A stretch of DNA of 64,000 nt, from NCBI RefSeq assembly GCF_900167205.1, contig NZ_FUWW01000002.1, positions 62,001 through 126,000 of the forward strand, written 5' to 3'. The notes under the pieces are model-generated. The model saw only the letters and a program-made list of their open reading frames with translations, did not search any database and had not been told where the DNA came from. The stretch's first letter is position 1, and each line of letters opens with the position of its first letter. This stretch comes from Eubacterium coprostanoligenes. Lineage in GTDB: Bacteria > Bacillota > Clostridia > Oscillospirales > Acutalibacteraceae. Below are positions 24,728-34,000 of the stretch, piece by piece. The position numbers and the translations under genes are program-made.

Positions 24728-25567
24728 ATGGAATTAATCGAAGCATATAAGGGTATAGAAAAAAATCTTGTTCCTACAAATGAAGAACTCGGATTTAAGA
24801 AAAAGAGCGATGACGAAACCACAATTTTGTTTGAAGGCAAAAAAGGTGCATATCGTCTTGTTCACGACAAAGACACCAACATTCTTGAACTCGAATGTGC
24901 ATACAATGTTGACGGTCAGCAAAGCGAATTCAACACTGTTTCTCGCAGTTTGTTTGAACTTGATGTTATTGACGAAAGAGATATTAAGTCAACATCAAAC
25001 GAGGTTATTGACGAACTTGAAAAACTCTTTAAGGTCAACAAGCCTGTCAATCTTGACAAGGTTAAGATGCCAAAATCAGTTTCAAGAACAAAGGCAAAGA
25101 ACGGTCTTGTAAGCTATGATATCGACAGCCTTGCAAATAGATTTGGCACACTTTATCCTGAATTTAAGGATGAAATCAAGAAAAATATTGTTGCTTACGG
25201 CGAATTCTTGCCGGAGGAATTCTTCATCAATTACGGCACTCCAAAGGTTTTGGATGTTATTAAAAACGGCAGTGAAGCAGAGCGTAAAAAAATGTTCAAG
25301 ATGCTCAACGAAGTTTTCGAGGACGGCATCAATGATGTTCAGGATGTAATTGCCGTAACAATTCTTGGTGAGATGAAGAACGACAAAGATATGATGGCTG
25401 TTGCTGATAAGTATATGAGCGAGTATATGTCGGGTGCTGTTCACGAGGTTAACAAGCTCACTGCCAAGAACAACAGATATACAAAGAAACTCAAAAATCC
25501 GCCTGCATACAAGCCAAAGAAGAACAAGACTTTTAGCATGGCTAATCAGCTCGGTAATATGCAGTAA
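24728..25567 (+). CDS. Membrane cluster gene 3: cytoplasmic protein of unknown function
   Basis: Not recognised. 279 residues with no signal or membrane segment. The N-terminal ~85 residues look beta-rich (ILFEGKKGAYRLVHDKDTN, ILELECAYNV). A basic linker follows (~105-125), then a largely helical part (~130-250), and a Lys/Pro-rich end (KKLKNPPAYKPKKNKT). ATG 24728 is preferred because AGGAG lies ~8 bp upstream and the longer in-frame reading overlaps gene 2. Its stop overlaps the next ATG (TAATG). Encoded between four membrane proteins, it is the likely cytoplasmic partner of the complex (inference). Confidence 0.75.
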   Translation: MELIEAYKGIEKNLVPTNEELGFKKKSDDETTILFEGKKGAYRLVHDKDTNILELECAYNVDGQQSEFNTVSRSLFELDVIDERDIKSTSNEVIDELEKLFKVNKPVNLDKVKMPKSVSRTKAKNGLVSYDIDSLANRFGTLYPEFKDEIKKNIVAYGEFLPEEFFINYGTPKVLDVIKNGSEAERKKMFKMLNEVFEDGINDVQDVIAVTILGEMKNDKDMMAVADKYMSEYMSGAVHEVNKLTAKNNRYTKKLKNPPAYKPKKNKTFSMANQLGNMQ

Positions 25568-26118
25568 TGGCAAACAAAAGATATAAATCAACGCCGAAAA
25601 GAACAAAAAGCATTGTTTTCAAGGCAGTGGTGTTTCCGCTTGTTGCGGGAATCATCATTGCTTTGTTAACTGTATTTGTCGGTTTCGGCGGTTCTTTTTT
25701 TGATATGCCAAAAGGCTTTGCCGTGTCGTATTTCGACAGCAAAAACGGCGGAACTAAAATTGCCCAAATCACTTGTTCCGATGCGGAATTGCCTGTTGTT
25801 GACAGTTATGAATACTCATCGTTGGCAGACAGCGTTTGCTACAAAAAAGGAGCAAATTTCGGCGAAGTCGGAGTAGGGTATTATCTTGCTCTTGATAATA
25901 ATATTAAGTCTTTTGATGAGCAGAATGTTTCTGTTTCGGCTGGCGAAAAAACTTATTCATATAAATATAAGGGTAAGTTTTCTGCCGATAATGAAACCGA
26001 GGTGCTTAACCATATTTGTAATATGAGTAAAGGCTTTGTGCTTTACACCCAAAATGCAGAAAAATACGGCTTTTCATCAGGCTACACCGCCTATATTTAC
26101 GAGGAGGTGGCAGAATGA
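25567..26118 (+). CDS. Membrane cluster gene 4: membrane-anchored extracytoplasmic protein
   Basis: Not recognised. 183 residues: a basic N-terminus (NKRYKSTPKRTKS), one membrane helix (~20-42, VVFPLVAGIIIALLTVFVGF) and an outside domain of ~140 residues. That domain is rich in Tyr and Ser and has two Cys (ITCSDAE, SVCYKKG), plus one later (HICNMS). No signal-peptidase or lipobox site is evident. Starts in the stop codon of gene 3 and overlaps the start of gene 5 by 4 bp. Confidence 0.7.
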   Translation: MANKRYKSTPKRTKSIVFKAVVFPLVAGIIIALLTVFVGFGGSFFDMPKGFAVSYFDSKNGGTKIAQITCSDAELPVVDSYEYSSLADSVCYKKGANFGEVGVGYYLALDNNIKSFDEQNVSVSAGEKTYSYKYKGKFSADNETEVLNHICNMSKGFVLYTQNAEKYGFSSGYTAYIYEEVAE

Positions 26119-26981
26119 CTTATATGAAATATCGCAGAATCTTATCGTATTTTTTGACGATTATCGTTGCTGTTTCTGTTTCAATTTCGCTTGTGTCGGG
26201 GATTGATTTCTTGACCGTAGGAAACAAGCAATTCTATGTCAAAACTTTTGCAACGCAAAAATTGGCAGACGAATGTAATAGTCAGCTCACTGAAAAATAT
26301 AAAGCATTGTCGGCAAAAAGTAATCTTCCGCTTGATATTTTTGACAGCGTAAAAGTGAAATTTGACACAAAAGAAAGCCTTGTGCAAGCTGTGAATTATG
26401 TGTTTGACGAAAACGATGAGGCACTCAAAAACGGCAGCAGATATTCTTATTTTGAAAGCACGATTAATGAGTATATCGATGCAAATGATATAAAAATGTC
26501 CAAGCAGAGCATAGAACTTGTTTCACTCGAAGCAGAGCAAATTTATTCCGATACGGTCGGCATTCATAATCTCGGATTTTTGCAAAAAACGGTTGCCGAA
26601 CATAACTCGAGTTCACTGCATTGGCTGTCGGCTTGCCTTGTTATCATTGCTTTTTCAGCCTTTTTGCTTTCCTATATTTATAAGAAAAATATTAAGTCTG
26701 CATTGTATTTTGCAAGTGGATTTATGGCAGGGAGCATCGGCGTGATAGTGTCATCGCTTGTTATGTGGCTTGCAAAAATCAAAACACAATTCGATGTTTC
26801 GCCTGACATATGGGCAAAAACTTTTTCCGATATGGCGGTGAAAATCCTTGTGTTCAGGCTTGTCGCTGGTGCAGTTCTTCTTGCATTGAGCATCACACTT
26901 TTCATCTTTGCACAAATGAGAGTTGACCGTGAGCAAATGCGCAAAGACACAAGATATTCCAAAATCTTTTCAAGGTTATAA
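26115..26981 (+). CDS. Membrane cluster gene 5: four-helix membrane protein (paralogue of gene 2)
   Basis: Not recognised. 288 residues with the same plan as gene 2: helix 1 (~10-30), an outside domain of ~135 residues beginning with GNKQFYVK (36-43), three helices (~170-188, ~196-219, ~245-268) and a short charged cytoplasmic tail. The middle of the outside domain is predicted mostly helical. Last gene of the cluster; a hairpin at 26998-27027 separates it from the convergent acyltransferase gene. Confidence 0.75.
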   Translation: MTYMKYRRILSYFLTIIVAVSVSISLVSGIDFLTVGNKQFYVKTFATQKLADECNSQLTEKYKALSAKSNLPLDIFDSVKVKFDTKESLVQAVNYVFDENDEALKNGSRYSYFESTINEYIDANDIKMSKQSIELVSLEAEQIYSDTVGIHNLGFLQKTVAEHNSSSLHWLSACLVIIAFSAFLLSYIYKKNIKSALYFASGFMAGSIGVIVSSLVMWLAKIKTQFDVSPDIWAKTFSDMAVKILVFRLVAGAVLLALSITLFIFAQMRVDREQMRKDTRYSKIFSRL

Positions 26982-26997
26982 CTCAATCAAACAAAAA

Positions 26998-27034
26998 GCA
27001 CGAAGCGTTTTCATTTCGCTCCGTGCTTATTTTT
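26998..27034. terminator. Bidirectional terminator between membrane cluster and acyltransferase
   Basis: Stem AGCACG-AGCG / CGCT-CGTGCT with two single-base bulges, then TATTTTTATTT on the plus side; A-rich on the other side. Confidence 0.75.
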
Positions 27035-27878
27035 ATTTAGAAAATAAACCTTTTCGTACCTTTGGCGGTTCAATATAAAATCGGTTTTTGCCTTTTGGTA
27101 ATATGTTTTGCAAATAATTCAGCTTTTCTTCTGCCGATTTGCATTTTTTCAACGATTCATCAACTGAAGCAAGTTTCACTGTGCTTTTGTCAAAAGAATA
27201 AATCCATTCGTCGCTGTCGTCAATTTCATTTTCGGCAGTCATTTCTTCTGTCCATTGGTGAACGCATTTTTTGTTGAAAAACACACCTTGCTTGATTAAT
27301 TTTGCAGGATTTCCTGCATAGGAGGCGTTTGATGGAATCTTTTTGCCGGCACAAACAGCTTGTGCTCCGATGATTGAACCCGAGCCGATGTGCGTGCCTT
27401 TGAGAAGTGTAACTCCTTGTCCGAGCCAAATGTGGTCGCCAAGAAGTATTGATGCGCTGTGATTAATACGCTTTTTTGTTTCAATATCATACACTAAATG
27501 CGGGTCGGCAGTTCTCATTGTAATTCCGTACGAAAACAATCCGCTGTTGCCGACGAACACATTTTGCCTTTCGGATGTTGAAATAACAAGTCTGCCGTTG
27601 ATGAAGCAGTTTTTGCCAAAATAAACAGCAGTGTTGTTGTTTGCTGTTATATCAAGATAGTACCAATGCTTGCTCTTGCTGAGGTATATAATCGAGCTTT
27701 CGCCGTTGATTTTGAGCAGGCAGTTTTTCATCTTGACGCCGTCTTCAATGACGATGATATTGTTTGAACCGTTTATGCTGATACTGCTTTGTTCAAACTC
27801 AATATTTTCAACATCGCCGTGAATAATTCTGTTTTCTTCGACATTGTCAAACTGTGTTTTTTCTGTGATATTAATCAT
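27033..27878 (-). CDS. Left-handed beta-helix acyltransferase
   Basis: A 281-residue protein whose central part is a hexapeptide-repeat left-handed beta-helix. Irregular beta-solenoid turns fill residues ~20-125, then HSASILLGDHIWLGQGVTLL, the usual active-site turn of O-acetyltransferases, then KGTHIGSGSIIGAQAVCAG and SYAGNPAKLIKQ. The C-terminal ~75 residues are polar and not recognised. It probably acetylates a sugar or surface glycan (inference). It lies 16 bp downstream of argH and may be transcribed with the arg genes, but has no obvious arginine role. Confidence 0.82.
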   Translation of the reverse strand: MINITEKTQFDNVEENRIIHGDVENIEFEQSSISINGSNNIIVIEDGVKMKNCLLKINGESSIIYLSKSKHWYYLDITANNNTAVYFGKNCFINGRLVISTSERQNVFVGNSGLFSYGITMRTADPHLVYDIETKKRINHSASILLGDHIWLGQGVTLLKGTHIGSGSIIGAQAVCAGKKIPSNASYAGNPAKLIKQGVFFNKKCVHQWTEEMTAENEIDDSDEWIYSFDKSTVKLASVDESLKKCKSAEEKLNYLQNILPKGKNRFYIEPPKVRKGLFSK

Positions 27879-27894
27879 AGCAACACCCCATGTG

Positions 27895-29268
27895 TTATTG
27901 TATTTTATCCCTTGCCGTTTTGATTTGCATCATAACATTTTCAGGGCACGGCGAACCGACGACCTTTCTGTCGTTGACGCATTTTTCAAGGTTAATAGCT
28001 GTGTAAACCTCGCTGTCAAAAAGACTGCAAACCTTTTGATATTCCTCAAGCGGTAGGCTCTCAAGAGTTAGCCCCTTGTCTATGCAAAGTGCAACAAGTT
28101 CACCCGTGCATTTGTAAGCATCTCTGAACGGCAAACCTTTGCCGACAAGATAGTCCGCACAGTCCGTGGCGTTGATGAAGCCTTTTGCCGCTGCGTTTCG
28201 CATATTTTCCTTGAGCACCGTCATAGTGTCAATCATTGGTGTAAAGGCGTTTAGGCACATTTTAACTGTGTCAACAGCGTCAAAGATTGCTTCCTTGTCC
28301 TCTTGCATATCCTTGTTGTATGCAAGTGCAATGCCTTTCATCATAGTAAGCAGGGTAGTGAGGTCGCCAAACACACGACCGCTTTTGCCTCTTACAAGCT
28401 CCGCAATGTCGGGATTCTTTTTTTGTGGCATAATTGATGAACCTGTTGAAAATGCGTCATCAAGCTCAACAAATTTGAACTCCCAACTGCACCACATAAT
28501 GATTTCCTCGCTGAATCGTGAAAGGTGCACCATAACAATTGATAACGCACTTGCAAGCTCAATGCAAAAATCACGGTCGGATACTCCGTCAAGCGAATTG
28601 TATGTAATGTCGTCAAATCCAAGCAAATCGGCAACCATATTTCGGTCAAGCGGATAGGTTGTTCCTGCCAAAGCGCCTGAACCGAGCGGGCAGATGTTCA
28701 TCCTCTTTTTGACATCTCCGAGCCTGTCTATGTCACGCAAAATCATTGCACAGTACGCCATTAAATGATGACCGAATGTGATTGGCTGTGCTCTTTGCAG
28801 ATGAGTGTAGCCCGGCATAATTGTGGCTTTGTGCTCTTCGGCTTTGTTGCAGAGAACAAGCACAAGCTCCTTGAGTTTGCCAACAATTTCTTCAATCTCG
28901 TCACGAAGAGTCAAACGAATGTCGAGTGCCACCTGGTCGTTTCTTGAACGGGCGGTGTGCAGTCGCTTGCCTGTCTGTCCAAGCCTTGCCGTGAGTTCGC
29001 CCTCAATAAATGTGTGAATGTCCTCGGCTTGCATATCGATTTTCAGCTTGCCTCTTTTGATGTCGTTCAAAATGTCGTTCAAGCCGTCAACGATTTTGTC
29101 ACTTTCGCTTTTGTCAATTATCCCCGTCGCCCCAAGCATTGTTGCGTGAGCAATCGAGCCTTTTATGTCTTGCTCAAACATTCGGCTGTCAAAGCCGATG
29201 GATGAGTTGAAGTCGTTGGTTTCTTTGGCAAGCTCTTTTTTGAACCTGCCTTTCCATAATTGTGCCAT
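27895..29268 (-). CDS. argH: Argininosuccinate lyase
   Basis: A 457-residue fumarase/aspartase-superfamily enzyme splitting argininosuccinate into arginine and fumarate; homotetramer in the cytoplasm. It has LWKGRFKKEL at the start, HTARSRNDQVALD, PGYTHLQRAQPITFGHH and the signature GSSIMPQKKNPD carrying the catalytic Ser loop. Follows argG by 15 bp, so the last two steps of arginine synthesis are co-transcribed. Full family length. Confidence 0.97.
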   Translation of the reverse strand: MAQLWKGRFKKELAKETNDFNSSIGFDSRMFEQDIKGSIAHATMLGATGIIDKSESDKIVDGLNDILNDIKRGKLKIDMQAEDIHTFIEGELTARLGQTGKRLHTARSRNDQVALDIRLTLRDEIEEIVGKLKELVLVLCNKAEEHKATIMPGYTHLQRAQPITFGHHLMAYCAMILRDIDRLGDVKKRMNICPLGSGALAGTTYPLDRNMVADLLGFDDITYNSLDGVSDRDFCIELASALSIVMVHLSRFSEEIIMWCSWEFKFVELDDAFSTGSSIMPQKKNPDIAELVRGKSGRVFGDLTTLLTMMKGIALAYNKDMQEDKEAIFDAVDTVKMCLNAFTPMIDTMTVLKENMRNAAAKGFINATDCADYLVGKGLPFRDAYKCTGELVALCIDKGLTLESLPLEEYQKVCSLFDSEVYTAINLEKCVNDRKVVGSPCPENVMMQIKTARDKIQ

Positions 29269-29283
29269 AAATTACCTGCCTCG

Positions 29284-30516
29284 TCAAGCATTATCTCGAT
29301 TTTGGTCGAGTAATGCCTTAACTTTGATTGAAAGACCGAACAGATTGATGAAGCCTGCGGCGTCTGCCTGGTTGTATGCACCGCCGTCATCGCCAAACGA
29401 TGCAACATTTTCGTCATAAAGTGTGTACGGTGATGTGATGCCTGCGTTGATGACATTGCCCTTGTAGAGCTTAACTTTTACATCGCCTGTAACAGTCTTT
29501 TGTGTTTCGTCAACAAAAGCCGAAAGTGCTTCACGCAACGGTGTAAACCATTGACCGTTGTATACAAGTTCGCCGAATTTCTGTGCAATCAGCTTCTTGT
29601 AGTGCTGTGTTTCTTTGTCAAGTGTGATTGTTTCGAGCATTTCGTGTGCCTTGTAGAGGATTTCGCCACCCGGAGTTTCGTATACACCACGGGATTTCAT
29701 GCCGACAAGACGGTTTTCAACGATGTCAAGCAATCCGATTCCGTTCTTTCCGCCAACTTCGTTGATAGCCTCAACAATTTCGAGTGCGCCCATCTTTTTG
29801 CCGTCAATAGCAGTCGGAACGCCTTTGTCAAAATGAATTGTGAGATATGTTGGCTCGTCAGGTGCGTTTTCAGGAGAAACACCAAGCTCAAGAAAACCGT
29901 CTTTGTTGTATTGCGGTTCGTTTGCCGGGTCCTCAAGGTCAAGTCCTTCGTGGCTCAAATGCCAAACATTTTTGTCCTTTGAATAGTTTGTTTCACGGTT
30001 GATTTTGAGAGGAATGTTGTGAGCCTCTGCGTATTCAATTTCCTGCTCACGAGAAACGATGTCCCACTCACGCCATGGAGCAATGATTTCCATCTCCGGT
30101 GCAAATGCCTTTAGTGTAAGTTCAAAACGAACTTGGTCGTTGCCCTTGCCTGTGCATCCGTGGCAGATTGCGTCTGCGCCCTCTTTCTTTGCAACTTCTG
30201 CAAGTGCCTTTGCAATGCATGGTCGTGCGTGCGATGTGCCGAGCAGATAGTTTTCGTATTCTGCTCCCGCTTTCAAACATGGGAAGATGTAGTCCTCAAC
30301 ATATTCCTCTTTCAAATCAAGGATGTATAGCTTTGACGCACCTGTTGCAAGCGCCTTTTCCTCAAGTCCGTCAAGCTCGGTGCCCTGTCCTACATCACCG
30401 CTAACTGCAATAACTTCGCAGTTGTTGTAGTTCTCCTTGAGCCATGGAATAATGATTGATGTGTCGAGTCCTCCGCTGTATGCAAGGACAACTTTTTTGA
30501 TGTCTTTTTTGTTCAT
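29284..30516 (-). CDS. argG: Argininosuccinate synthase
   Basis: A 410-residue PP-loop ATP pyrophosphatase that condenses citrulline with aspartate. The P-loop is [17 protein letters not shown], followed by [13 protein letters not shown] and [10 protein letters not shown]. First gene of argG-argH(-acyltransferase). A promoter TTGAAA-16-TATAAT and an ArgR-box-like site lie upstream. Confidence 0.97.
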   Translation of the reverse strand: MNKKDIKKVVLAYSGGLDTSIIIPWLKENYNNCEVIAVSGDVGQGTELDGLEEKALATGASKLYILDLKEEYVEDYIFPCLKAGAEYENYLLGTSHARPCIAKALAEVAKKEGADAICHGCTGKGNDQVRFELTLKAFAPEMEIIAPWREWDIVSREQEIEYAEAHNIPLKINRETNYSKDKNVWHLSHEGLDLEDPANEPQYNKDGFLELGVSPENAPDEPTYLTIHFDKGVPTAIDGKKMGALEIVEAINEVGGKNGIGLLDIVENRLVGMKSRGVYETPGGEILYKAHEMLETITLDKETQHYKKLIAQKFGELVYNGQWFTPLREALSAFVDETQKTVTGDVKVKLYKGNVINAGITSPYTLYDENVASFGDDGGAYNQADAAGFINLFGLSIKVKALLDQNRDNA

Positions 30517-30569
30517 AATAAAAACTCCTTTTGCCGCTTTTCGAAGCCTTGTTTTTTGTTGTTATCCTC

Positions 30570-30597
30570 ATTATATCACTATGTTTTTCAATTTCAA
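30570..30597 (-). promoter_or_regulatory. Promoter of argGH
   Basis: Minus-strand TTGAAA (30592-30597), 16-bp spacer, TATAAT (30570-30575). Confidence 0.7.
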
Positions 30598-30612
30598 CCC
30601 TTTTTGCAAAAT

Positions 30613-30630
30613 TTTGCATAAAAATACAAA
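30613..30630. promoter_or_regulatory. Possible ArgR/AhrC operator (ARG box)
   Basis: TGCATAAAAATACA differs from the Firmicute ARG-box core TGAATAAAAATTCA at two positions. It lies ~16 bp upstream of the argG -35; the AT-rich surroundings raise the chance of coincidence. Confidence 0.4.
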
Positions 30631-30901
30631 TAATCGCCCTTATTTTTGTGCATATATGTATAATTTTACAATAAACACGGTATTAATATACATTTTGTGA
30701 ATGCTGATGACCCATATATAAATGTATATAATATGTATTGGATTTTTTAATAAAAATATATTTTCGTTATAATTATGTCAAACTTTTTTCAAAAATTTTG
30801 CTAACAAAACTTAAAACTTCGCTCCAAAAACAAGCCGAAAACCGCATAAATAGGGCATTTTTAAAAAAATTTACAAATTGTTAAAAAATAAAAAATTCCT
30901 C
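30631..30901. other. AT-rich intergenic stretch between argG and the giant surface protein gene
   Basis: Very AT-rich, with several TGTATAT-like palindromes (30650-30735), an A/T-rich tract and no open reading frame with a ribosome-binding site. It probably holds upstream control sequences for the two divergent transcription units; nothing more can be supported. Confidence 0.4.
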
Positions 30902-30930
30902 TTGATATTTGGCTTTATATATGCTATTAT
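30902..30930 (+). promoter_or_regulatory. Promoter of the giant secreted protein gene
   Basis: TTGATA (30902-30907), 17-bp spacer, TATTAT (30925-30930), giving a leader of ~70 bases with GGGAGG before the ATG. Confidence 0.65.
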
Positions 30931-31009
30931 TAAATAGAATTAAAATGATATTATGTGTATTACTGTACCTGTATGCGTAGTATCGTGAAATCTAAGGGAG
31001 GTTTTTTAA

Positions 31010-34000
31010 ATGGTTAAAAGACTATTCAAAAAGTCAATTGCTTGTTTGTTGGCCGCGATCATGATTGCTGCTTCGTTGCCACTCACTGCATTGGCTGACG
31101 CAACAACGGATGCAGTCATTCATCAAACGATTACATCCAAAAACAACAGAGTCGGCATAATCACAAAGGATGCTGACGGTGGCGGCCGTGTCAACGGCAA
31201 CGATTACAACATCGTTAACGATGGCACTAACGATAACTTCACTGCTGCTTTCTGGAAATATGACAGCTCTGAAGTTAAAAACCTTACAGGCACTACTATC
31301 AATAGTGCAAACTTCACATTCACCATCAAAGCAGGTGGTATGAGCAACTGTCAAGGTTTTTCAATCTATTATGCTACCAAAGACAGTGGCATTGCCAACT
31401 TGTCTGCAGGTATCAACGGTGGTGGCTCTTGGACCGGATATAACTCAATTTATACCGGCTCAAATCACATTGCAAACATCACAGAGTATCTTGGACTTAC
31501 TTACATCAATTCTGTAAGCGCTGACCGGCTTAAGGCTGCAAGAGAGGGCACAGAGTTCACTGTTGATGTTAAGGATGCATACAACTATGCAATCCAAAAC
31601 GACAAGAGCATGGTTACTCTTGTTCTTATGCAATCAAATGCTGCAAGCGGTAGTAGTGGCAACAATTGGTCAGATACTCACATCTTCAATTACACTCCTG
31701 ACATCGTGTGCAACTACGATGAGAATGTTGAAGTAATTCCCGGCTTGGAAGGCATCAACCGTGAAATCGCTGCATATGAAACAAAGATGTCACAAGTGGG
31801 CACAAACGGTCTTGTCTACAAAAATATGAAGCCTGCATACGATGCTTATCAAAAAGCAATCAAGTATCGTGACGCATTCGAATTCGGTGGCCAGACTGCT
31901 CCTACTGCTGATGAAGTTACAGCGGTTGCCGAAGAACTTTGCACAAAGACAGGCGAAATGGTTCCTTGGTCAGATGATGTTACCGGCAAAATGCCTTCAA
32001 AGCAACCTGTATTCGTAAATAATAAAGGCGAAAGCAAGGTAGAGAACGACAGCAAGTATACATATTATAGTAACATTCTTTATACCGAAAATTGTGTTGG
32101 TAAAAACAACGGTAAAAATGATGGTGATAGACCTGGTGCAGCTATAAGATTTGATAAGGCTGCCGATGTTTGGCTTGAAATTTACTATCCAAACACTGTT
32201 CTCCTTTACGATGGTACAACTCCTGCAAGAATGCCAATTATGTTTATGGCAAAGGTAGATACATATAAGGCTTGGAACGACGGCAGAACAATTTGGCAGG
32301 TATATGCAAGTTCACCATCTCCCGGCGATACCTACAAAACAACCAAAGCCGGCTTCGAAAGAGAATTCAAAAACATGCAAGTCACTTCTTATAAGGACGA
32401 TTTGAATGCTTCTTGGCGTGGTAAAGACGGCACAAACAACCTTGACTTCAACAACTGCCGTAACAATGGTACAAAAAATGTAAGTGGTGACCCTTCTCTC
32501 AACACAAGCTTCTGTTCAGATTGGCTCGGATATTCTTTTGGCAGTTATTGGAACGCATATGCATCTTCATTTGAAGTTGACGGCAAACTTTTTGAACAGC
32601 TCCACCCGAGGGATGGTCTTGTAGAAGTTGGTAATAACTGGACTTACTACGGTGGTATGGGCGACCCTGCCGCTTTGACAATGGCAAGCGATCCAACTGC
32701 TTTGTGCGGTCAAGCAAGTTCAACAGATAAAGACGGTTCCCCTGCAAAGAACATTTTTGTAATCAACTACAAGGGTCTTGTTGACCTCATCAAAACTGCA
32801 GGAAACCTCACAACTTTGAAGGATGTTACAAAGTATAAAGAGGGCGGTTTGGCTCAATTGATGACTTTGTATGACGAAGCAACAGCTTATGCTCAAAAGT
32901 CTAAAATTTCAGAAATCAATTTTGCAAACGCTTTGGAAAAAGGTAGAGAAATTACCACAATTATGGGTAAATTCGAAACTATTCTTAACACAGCAACAGC
33001 CGACACAGGTGCTGCAGTTTATAATGAACTCAAAACTGCTATCAAAGAGTCAAAGAAGACTTATCAAGCAGGCAATAAAGATAATCTAAAATACACAGCA
33101 GAAGTTTGGGGCCCTTTTGAGACTGCATACAACAACGCAACAGGTTACTTCCATGCTCTTTATCCAAACGGAACATTGAATATGGCAGACGCAGAGCAGT
33201 ACATTCAGCCTCTTAGAGATGCAAAGGCAAATCTTAAGAACGGTATGATCAAAACGGTAGTAAACACCGATACACTCGAAATTGTTATTGCAAATGCCGA
33301 TATGATCACTCACAACCCTGGTTACTTTACAGCTGAGTCTGTAAACGAAGAAACCCTTTCTGCTCTTCTTACACAGGTAAAAACTGAAATCTGGGGCTCT
33401 GAAGCAAATTATGGTTACGATACCGAAAAGATTGAATTGAGCACAGAAAACCAGCAAAAAGTTGATTCATACACACAACAGCTTTCCACAATCATTGCAG
33501 GTGCAGTATTCGATTTTGACTATGTAACTTCAACAGGTCTTTCAATGAACTCTGCAATTGAAAACGCGTCAAAACTCAATCCAAACGATTGGGGTAACTA
33601 CAATGTTGTTGAAAGTGCTGTTGCAGAATGTAACACATTCAAAACAACTGCAAACGACTTTAACGGTCAAATTGCAGACATCATTTCAAACACAATTTCA
33701 AGCTACGAAGCACTTGTTTCAAAGGTGGATGTTTCGATTAAGGGACTTTCAAAGCCTTTCGACCAAATTTCAAACGGTGCAGTCGCAAACATCGGTGAAC
33801 CATACACCACATCCTTTAATAGTTCACAAAACGCGCGTGGAAATAATTTCAAGTTTTCATGGAACTACACAACAGGTACAATTTTATTTAAGACAAAAAG
33901 AGAAGCCTTTACTTATCAGATTCCTGTTTCAAAGTGGGGTATTTACAGCGACCAAACAGGTGAAGACTTTGAGGCAATGGCAGATTGTATCAGCATCAAC

